Assembly: GCA_003008705.1 (NCBI GenBank) | Contig: PDUO01000044.1 | Coordinates: 312,004-376,003 of the forward strand | Direction: 5' to 3' | DNA from: Pezicula radicicola | Lineage: Eukaryota; Ascomycota; Leotiomycetes; Helotiales; Dermateaceae | DNA length: 64,000 nucleotides | Shown: in pieces, positions 57,103 through 64,000 of the stretch | Position numbering within the stretch: position 1 is the stretch's first letter | Layout: each line of letters opens with the position of its first letter | The notes under the pieces: model-generated | Told to the model about the DNA's origin: nothing | Databases searched by the model: none | The model's input: the letters and a program-made list of their open reading frames with translations, nothing else | Position numbers and translations under genes: made by a program

Positions 57103-59484
57103 ATGACAATCATAGCTGGCTGTGGCCGACGCCAGCTTCTACGCCTTCGTGTATATCCGCAACATCTACGGTCCGCCAATGTCCTGTGCCCCATTCAATC
57201 CTCACTATGCAAATACTTTCACAATTCAAACCGCGTACGGGCACCGCTGGTAGGGGAAGATGGGAAGAATACAGCTGACGTTCGGGACTCCACCTTCTGG
57301 AAGGAATATAACAGAAGTTGTATGTTGCGCCATCATCCTCATCGGTATGCAAGCCTAACGAGAGCAATAGTTCAAGTCCCGGGCAAGCCCTTCGGATTCC
57401 GCGAATCGTTTAGTCAGTCAGACCTCGGTCAGAAGGTCCTTATTTCTGGATTCCTAGGAAAGAGAAGAGATCTAGCTGATAAGCTATCTTTTGCCGATAT
57501 ACAATCAGGGAGAGAAGTTCTGCAAGTAATTTCTGTTCGGGACGGAACATCTGCCAGCGACGAGGCGCATAACACTCTGAAATCTATTAAACCAAACAGC
57601 TCTGTATTCGTTACAGGATTATTGCAAAAAAAGCGGCCTGTCAAAGGGGAAAAGCCGTGGGAAGGTGAAATCAACGAGCGTATACCAACAAATTCTTGTG
57701 AGATCAAACTCGAAAGTATCAAGTGCCTTAACACCTTTCCTGATGATATCATTGTTGGTGATGATACCAAATTCCTTCCTGAAGCAAGACATCTGCAAAT
57801 CCGATTTGACGGTGAATTAGAACAGAGGCTTGTGTTTCGATCAAAATTGTCAACCTTTATTCGATCTCAATTGGAGCGATTTTCCTTTATTGAAGTTGAG
57901 ACACCAATTTTGTTCAAGTCCACTCCAGAGGGCGCTAGAGAGTTTCTAGTTCCTACAAGACGTGCAGGCTATTCTTATGCCTTGCCCCAGAGCCCTCAAC
58001 AATACAAGCAGATGTTAATGGCAAGTGGGATCAAAAAATATTATCAGTTTGCCAGATGCTTCCGCGATGAGGACCTTCGAGCAGATAGACAGCCAGAGTT
58101 TACACAGGTATGGTTCCCTCGGACTCGACACGTTTCGTTCAAGCTCACTAGTTTATAGATAGATCTCGAGATGGCGTGTGGAAGCGGGGAGGTTGTGATG
58201 CAGAGAATTGAAGAGCTAGTCAAGTCAGTATATGGTGAATTTGGCGGGCGAGTATCCGGTCATATCACCAACAGCTCGCTCTCGAACGCCGATGGGAAGC
58301 CGCAAGAATCATTAGAGTATTCTGCTTCAGGACAGAACCAGCACCAAGCTCACACCTTCCCAAGAATGTCCTATGCTGAAGCGATGACAAAGCATGGATC
58401 TGATAAGCCAGACCTCAGGATAAAAAACTTGGTATCTTTTCCCTTATCTGCAAACCCAAGTTCAACGCTAACAAAACTAGATCTATCGTATTGATCAAAT
58501 TGTCCCTCCGGCTCTCGCTGGCATGCTTACTTCTATTCAAACTCCTATTATCGAGGCTTGTAAATTCCGTCTCAAGGGTGACCCAAAGACGGTTCAAGAA
58601 TTCATCATTCAGTTTATGGATTCTCCGGAGGCGGAAACATTCTCCAAAAATCCCGATGGACCCCCTGGAGTCTTTGCCATTGATTCTAGGAAACCTCTTA
58701 GCGGTTTGCAAGCATTTGGGTTTGAGGGTGCGGAAGACCTCAAGTCTTTGCTTGCCCAGGATTCGGCTGTTGATGCCGATAGTGCACTGGAAGATGGAGA
58801 TTTACTCATAATACAAGCACGTGAAAATATACCCCATACTGGTGGGTCTACAGCTCTGGGCCGGCTCCGCATCGCTCTTTATAAGCAAGCTGTTGCGCAG
58901 GGATTGTTAGAACCCGATCCACAACACCACTATCTCTGGGTTACAAACTTCCCTCTTTTCACTTTGAATAATGGTGTCGATCCTGGTCAAGGAGGGACGT
59001 CTGGCTTCTCAGCAACCCATCATCCCTTCACGGCACCAAAAACCGTCGAAGACGTCGATTTACTGCTCACAGACCCCTTGAAAGTCACGGCTGATCACTA
59101 TGATCTGGTTGTTAATGGTGTTGAGCTAGGAGGAGGAAGTAGACGTATCCACAATGCAGAAATGCAAAAATTTGTGATGAGAAATATTTTGAAGGTATGT
59201 TACTTCTCAGATGTATCGAAGCTGAGGCTGAGTGACTACAGATGAGCGAAGAACGCATGAACGACTTCTCCCACCTATTCGAAGCTCTTCGAGCAGGATG
59301 CCCTCCACACGCCGGCTTTGCGTTTGGATTCGATCGTCTCGTCGCTATCCTGACTGGTGTCGATTCGGTCAGAGATGTTATCGCTTTTCCGAAAAGTTCC
59401 AAGGGCGAAGATCTTATGGTCAATAGCCCAAGCTTGATGACAGATTCACAACAGAAAACATATCACCTCAAAGTTACTGACTGA
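57103..59484 (+). CDS. MSD1: mitochondrial aspartyl-tRNA synthetase (class II)
   Basis: Charges mitochondrial tRNA-Asp. Four exons in phase (57103-58107, 58159-58431, 58481-59194, 59242-59484) give about 744 residues. The N-terminal 40-50 residues are Arg-rich without acids, a mitochondrial targeting signal. An OB-type anticodon-binding domain follows (KVLISGFLGKRRDLADKLSFADI). Class II motifs: motif 1 around FIEVETPILFKSTPEGAREF, motif 2 YYQFARCFRDEDLRADRQ, and motif 3 GFAFGFDRLVAILTG. VVNGVELGGGSRRIHN and the bacterial-type insert domain (GEWVTNFPLF-like YLWVTNFPLFT) identify it as the bacterial/mitochondrial AspRS type. An upstream in-frame extension from a non-ATG codon at 57073 is not needed. 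Confidence 0.95.
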
Positions 59485-59894
59485 TAATGTTTGTATTATA
59501 TTGTATCCGACAGGAACTTATGTTGTATGATAGTAAGTTGGTGTGGACATTAGGTGGCGTTCATGACTGGCATTTACGTGGCGCTTGCATACCCCATTTT
59601 CTTACAATGGCTGTATTTTTATATGGTAGACACGACTCAAATCTATGCCGCGAATGAGGATATTTCAGCTCCGAGGGTTTTTTCGCAGAGTTTGAAGTCC
59701 ATGAAGTCAGACCGAATTAGCCGAGAAGCCCCTTTTTAAAAACACGAGGTCCGCCAAGCCTGAGTCATCACAATGAACTGCACTGCCCACTGCCCTTACT
59801 TAAGAGTATAAATAATAACAGGAATTTCCTTCCTAAGAGCAAAAACTGAGTAGCACGGATTGAGTTGCTCAAATCAATTGTTTCTATACGCAAA
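59485..59894. other. intergenic, no gene seen
   Basis: About 0.4 kb. An open frame at 59554-59739 has no recognisable content. Confidence 0.4.
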
Positions 59895-60610
59895 ATGTCG
59901 AATCTAGAACCACCACAGAAAACAATCGCCCTCATCATAAACACACAAGTACCTCATCCCCTCAACATTCTAGCTCTCAAAATAGTGTAGGTATCAACCA
60001 CATGCTACCTAACTCCCTATCTTCCCTCAAACTATACTATTCGAGTCCTAGACCTTAAATATTTCAACCGCTCAGCCCCAAATCCCGCCAATACTGATAA
60101 TACCAATTCCAAAAACGAGCCCAATCTTCCCAAGAAGCAAATGCAAAAGCAAAAGCAGAAGCTGAAGCAGAAACATGGAACTCAGAAATCTCCAAACACG
60201 CCACCTTCATTCTCCTCCACCCCTTCCACATCTGGTCTCTTAGTAACCCCCTCGAAAACGCCCTTTCTAACCTTCCCCCATCAACACTTAACCATAAACC
60301 GATAATGCTTATAAGTTACGGTAAAGAACATACTTCCCGTGCAAAGAACAGAGAATTACAAATTATGCGAAAGAAAAGCACGAAGATGATGAAAGAGTTT
60401 GTAGCGGGGTTGGGGATGAAGGTTGTTAGGATGGAGAGGATGCCTGAGTTTATGATTTATGAGGATTATTGGACTCTGTGGGAGGAGGGGAGGTTGGATT
60501 GGTTTGGGGGGCAGCAGGTGGAGGTTTGGGATAGTATGGCTTGGGATAGGTGTCAGATGGGTGTTGGGTTGTTGGTTGGGGAGGTTGAGGGGAGGGGGGG
60601 ATTGGGTTGA
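59895..60610 (+). pseudogene. flavodoxin-like / NADPH-FMN-reductase-like gene with two breaks
   Basis: The start MSNLEPPQKTIALIINTQ fits the first beta strand of a flavodoxin-like fold. After LALKIV the frame meets TAG (59988-59990) and then continues with YLPSNYTIRVLDLKYFN, which fits the next strand. A second break lies at the A run 60111-60115: one more base would join this to the frame carrying SKHATFILLHPFHIWSLSN and PLENALSNLP, which resembles the FMN-binding region (PxYNxSxPGxLKNALDWL). After it comes LISYGKEHTSR, like the usual VSYG strand. Two lesions make it a likely pseudogene unless both are errors. The C-terminal end is unusual, aromatic and Met-rich. Confidence 0.48.
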
Positions 60611-61931
60611 TGATTGGGTGGTTGCTTTGGAAGTTTGATTCTGATATGATTATCCTCTGATGTGAATTCACATAACTTCTAAAGCAGCTAAACAACAAAC
60701 TATGTACGCAAAAGAACCAAAACAAAGCAAATTAATGGCCAGCGAAGTAACAATAAGGTAAGACCTTCACCCCGGATTGATGGCATAAAACTAATACAAT
60801 ACCTAAGAGGCAAAACATGAAGAGGTAGGTTTAACTCCTATTGAGTATATAAGCATTTCGCGTTTTTACCGTGATTTCACTTCAAGAACTTGAGAGCATC
60901 TCTTACTCATTTCAACTATGATTAGTATTGATTTTTGTATTCAATACATAAAGTGAAATTCTGACAGCCTACACCCATAAAGTGGTCATATATTCAATAG
61001 GGGATAGGCTTTCTTATCATAGTGATAATGAAAAGGATCTGGATTTGAATTCTTGAAGCGTATCCCTTAGTTCGTTAGATGTGACTTTGTGCAGGGATTC
61101 GACACTCTGAGAATTTTACCATTGAAAAATGTATACGTTTTGTCGTGCACGTCCCAGTGGTCTATGCACAACTAACGAACTAGGGGATATGCTTACTGCT
61201 GGTGCTTTGATTTTAGTTGTGTAAAAGGTCATATTTTAAGGAAGCAACTGTGTTGATTCTGTCTTCTGTTCGGAGCCAAGAGCTCTTTAGAAGCTCTACT
61301 ATAGACCTGTATCATAAAGAGGTTGCTGTGTACAACAAACAAGATAAACGGTAGCCACAGATCTACTTATTCTAGAACATGCTTCACCATTCAACAGTTT
61401 ATATACAGTGTTCCATAATCTCCCTCGGTGGTATGGTGATCTCATGGAATACCAATACTGCAAATAACAAGCCGTTCTGCAAGGCTTTACCACAAATGTA
61501 TAAAGACAAAGAAACAAAAGCCGAAACGGTGTTTTTCTATACTAAAAACAGAGAACTGGACTGAAATATAAAAATTTGTTAAAGCAACCATCATATTCAC
61601 CCTTAGACGCTTCTGCCATTTGACATCCTCACGTTGTCGCCGACCATCCTCCTCGACTTATTCACCTCACTCCCTAACAGATAGTCACGGGGCACACTAG
61701 TAATTAGCGCTCCTCCCGCTCTATACGTTCCTTCCCATCTTGCTCCCCTTTGTACCTGTCGATCACACTCTATCACTTTGCACAGCACATTCAAAGATGC
61801 CACCAAGAACCAAACTTCACAAGACCGCTGCGTCGACCGGTGCTTCTGCTGTACAAAGTTAATCTATCGTCCCGGCAACGCCAACAACAACTTCAGCACC
61901 TCCAAACCCCCAATCTTCATCCAGCGCAATC
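60611..61931. other. 1.3 kb gene-free, contains a small inverted-repeat element
   Basis: AT-rich; the 61056-61194 palindromic element is listed separately. Upstream of the 2EXR start, from 61797, an in-frame leader opens with ATG but hits TAA at 61860-61862. Confidence 0.4.
61056..61194. mobile_element. small palindromic element with about 28-bp inverted repeats
   Basis: AAGCGTATCCCTTAGTTCG at 61056 is repeated inverted at the right end, ending 61194 (AAGCATATCCCCTAGTTCG on the minus strand). The match runs through CGTTAG(A/T)TGTG. Differences are mostly transitions. The total length of 139 bp suggests a very short MITE or a hairpin relic. No clear target duplication. Confidence 0.6.
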
Positions 61932-62663
61932 ATGGAAGATGTTGAAGGCGAACGCGCTTTCCCGCGCTTTCCCGATCTTCCCAAAGAACTGTAAGCTAAC
62001 AACGCCTATTAAAAAAGCTTAATCAACACGCTAACTCCATACAGGCGCTTCAAGATCTGGCGCTACGCTGGATACAACAACCCTCGACTGATCGTAGCCT
62101 ACTTCAATCTAGGAATGTCTACCTTTCAGTTCACCAAGACACCAATCCCAACCCTCTTCCACGTGAGCCACGAGGCCCGGAGAGAAGCTATGAGAAGCTA
62201 TACAGCTACTGATGATGGCAAGAAAAAGACAAGAAGCAGTCAGACAATCTACATCAATCCCTCCGTTGACACGCTCTTGATCCGTATTTGCATCGTACTT
62301 CCCTTCTTGAAATGTTGGCGACGCGTCATCCGACAAGCAATGGCACTTAATCCTTCCCAAGCCTTTGATGGTGTCAAGGGAGTAGGTTGCATGAAAGTTG
62401 TGGCCAGTATCCGTAATGATCCTGATGATAGAAGATGGGGACGGAGTTTAATCTTTGTCATTGGGAAGGTCGAGGACAATCTTGATAATCTGGTTAAGGT
62501 CTATCGCAAGAAATACTTGCAAATCAACAGTATGATCGATGAATGCAACACCAAGCGTTCGTACGCCTACGACTACTTCCCACCACAGACCTTTGGAGTC
62601 TTTCGTGGATGGGAGAAGGAATTACGGTCGTTTGTTGAGGAAATTCAGAACGACCTTTTATGA
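61932..62663 (+). CDS. 2EXR-domain protein
   Basis: Two exons (61932-61990 and 62045-62663) give 225 residues. It starts MEDVEGER followed by FPRFPDLPKELRFKIWRYAG, the classic 2EXR opening. Next come TPIPTLFHVSHEARREAMRSY, the conserved RxVNxEARxxAxxxY-like block, and INPSVDTLLI. No enzyme motif. A longer leader begins at 61797 but carries an in-frame TAA, so the ATG at 61932 is the better start. Function unknown; the family is expanded in these fungi, and another member lies at 20.7 kb. Confidence 0.8.
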
Positions 62664-63257
62664 GCATAGATGGTCTAGCTTATGAACGGACTTCCTAACT
62701 TTAAGTTTTGGGGAAGGATTTGTTTGTGGAATCGCTTTTATTCCGATTGTTTGGTGAGGGTCTGGAAAATGGTTACGTTGATTTGCTTGTTGCATCACAA
62801 CAACTCACACTTCAGAGACTATGGCCAATAAAAGCAGTACATGATATTGCATCAACTTGCCTCCCTAGGGAAACCCTTAATACTAATCTTGTGTGGCTAA
62901 GTTGCTTTACGTCGCCAAATTATTTCACTTATTTGCAGAATTAGGTTTGAGTCGCCAACCTATTTGATTGGCCAAGTTAATTTGAGTCGCTATCACTTTC
63001 ACTCAAATTTGGTGAATGGACTAAGTTACTTATCGTACTAAGCTCTCTCCATTATCAAAATTCACTGTATTCACTGTGTAATGTACAGTATGAACTTAAT
63101 CTGAATAAGAGTTACTGTATCATTCCTGTCCACCATCGAGAACACAAACTAAACAGCTCAGATTTCAAGTAAACATCTCTTTTCAATGTCAATCACTTTC
63201 CTCCCCCCAAAAGAAAACCCCAACAAATTTTCTCCACCCAATCCAGCCATCCCCCAT
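62664..63257. other. intergenic with GAGTCGCC-type short repeats
   Basis: About 0.6 kb. Three loosely repeated units related to TTTGAGTCGCCAA occur at about 62911-62990. No gene seen. Confidence 0.4.
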
Positions 63258-63479
63258 CTAAAGACCCAACTCAGCTTTCTGCGCAGCACTCAACTGACTC
63301 TCCCTAATACACGGCTCAACAGAATCATCTCCATTCCCACAGCTAATAGGAAAGATATCACTATCCTTAAAAACCCTCTGTCCGTTCTCAAGTGTTCCGA
63401 TTGGTTTGGCGTTAGCTGATGCTGGTGCTGCGATAGCTAGAGTAGCTACGAAAAGGAGGGAGAGGACTGAGGTCTTCAT
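63258..63479 (-). CDS. small secreted protein, 73 aa
   Basis: Single exon. Residues 1-18 form a clean signal peptide (VLSLLFVATLAIAAPAS). The mature part of about 50 residues has two cysteines (FPISCGNG, VEPCIRES), which could form one disulfide, and no known domain. Such small secreted proteins are common candidates for effectors or other exported peptides in plant-associated fungi; nothing here shows a role. The stop lies at 63258. Confidence 0.65.
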   Translation of the reverse strand: MKTSVLSLLFVATLAIAAPASANAKPIGTLENGQRVFKDSDIFPISCGNGDDSVEPCIRESQLSAAQKAELGL

Positions 63480-64000
63480 TTTGATTTTGATTCTGGTTTT
63501 TCTTTTTGTTGATTGGTTTGAGTTTGGGTTTATTGGTTGGTGGATGGTGGATGGTTGGATGGTTGGAAAACGATCAACGTTTTGTTGTATTAGGGTTTTG
63601 ATTTATGGAGGGAGGATTATAGTTAAGTTGATGTTGATGATGATGAGGTTTAGAAGGTGGGAGTTTGGTAGATTTTTATATTTGGAGTAGGCTGGCTATA
63701 CTTTTTGCCAAGTCCATAGTCTTATGATCTTCTGAGAGTCTTGTGATGTTATGGCGCTACTCTATTAGGATTGTGAAGCTAGTACCGAGGTCTTGTGAAT
63801 CTATGCATTCTGTCATCTGAAAAGAAACATGTTCCATATTTTGCCGTTGATTCTTGGCTTGCTCGCTTAGTTTCATCTCGAATCTTGAAGCTCGCTCACG
63901 GCAATTTTAGAAGTTGTAAGAGACAGTTCTCTAAACTGTAAAACCTTTTTAATTCGGTTGCCCATTTGAGTTTCTAAATCTCTCTGAATTCTCGAGATAT
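63480..64000. other. right-edge sequence, no gene seen
   Basis: Upstream region of the small secreted protein, GT-rich from 63480 to 63680, then mixed sequence to the window end. No coding frame recognised. Confidence 0.4.

Noticed and set aside
1..64000. tRNA or rRNA genes
   Set aside because: I looked for A/B box and GGTTCRANTCC patterns by eye and found no convincing cloverleaf; a dedicated scan could still find one.
1..64000. CRISPR arrays, bacterial insertion sequences, operons
   Set aside because: Introns and gene families show a eukaryotic genome; no regular spaced repeats seen.

Overview
This is a fungal nuclear contig, most likely from a filamentous ascomycete of the Leotiomycetes/Helotiales type, the group that includes many plant pathogens. 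Genes are split by short introns of roughly 50-170 bp with GT/AG ends and CTAAC/CTGAC-like branch points. The gene set (HET-domain, DUF6604 and 2EXR proteins, pectate lyases of families PL3 and PL1, a LOV photosensor) fits that group. This is a family-level inference from translated sequence; no database search was run. One ambiguous base (n at 55562) shows it is a draft assembly.

Layout. 0-20 kb is accessory and gene-poor: a partial gene at the left edge, a PL3 pectate lyase with a long Ser/Thr/Asp-rich linker, a broken amino-acid permease, a DUF6604 protein, a lactose-permease-type sugar porter, a cytochrome P450, then several kb of AT-rich sequence with one small membrane-anchored hypothetical. 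19-30 kb holds a DUF1826-like protein, a 2EXR/F-box-like protein, a frameshifted repeat protein, an AlkB-type dioxygenase and a FAD monooxygenase. 28.9-36.6 kb holds LSB5, a large AT-hook protein and a peptidase-C45/isopenicillin-acyltransferase-like enzyme. 36.7-46.3 kb is a decayed zone: a MITE-like element, a HET pseudogene, a PL1 pectate lyase, a near-intact HET gene and a 156-bp tandem repeat. 46.4-59.5 kb holds a LOV protein and a housekeeping block: SWP1 (oligosaccharyltransferase), nudC, TFB3/MAT1 (TFIIH), an AP180-type clathrin adaptor and mitochondrial aspartyl-tRNA synthetase. The right end has a broken flavodoxin-like gene, a small inverted-repeat element, another 2EXR protein and a small secreted protein.

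Together: the two pectate lyases, the sugar porter and the small secreted protein suit a plant-associated life style; HET, DUF6604 and 2EXR proteins are typical accessory families. LSB5 and AP180 both act in vesicle trafficking but do not form an operon-like unit. I saw no secondary-metabolite backbone gene.

The most unusual signal is compositional, not a gene: in several genes the coding strand runs from strongly C-rich/G-poor at the start of an exon to strongly G-rich/C-poor at its end, and the pattern restarts after an intron. Other points are a premature TAG in the LOV gene, three genes each broken by what looks like a one-base change in an A run, and several inverted-repeat elements with RIP-like transitions.
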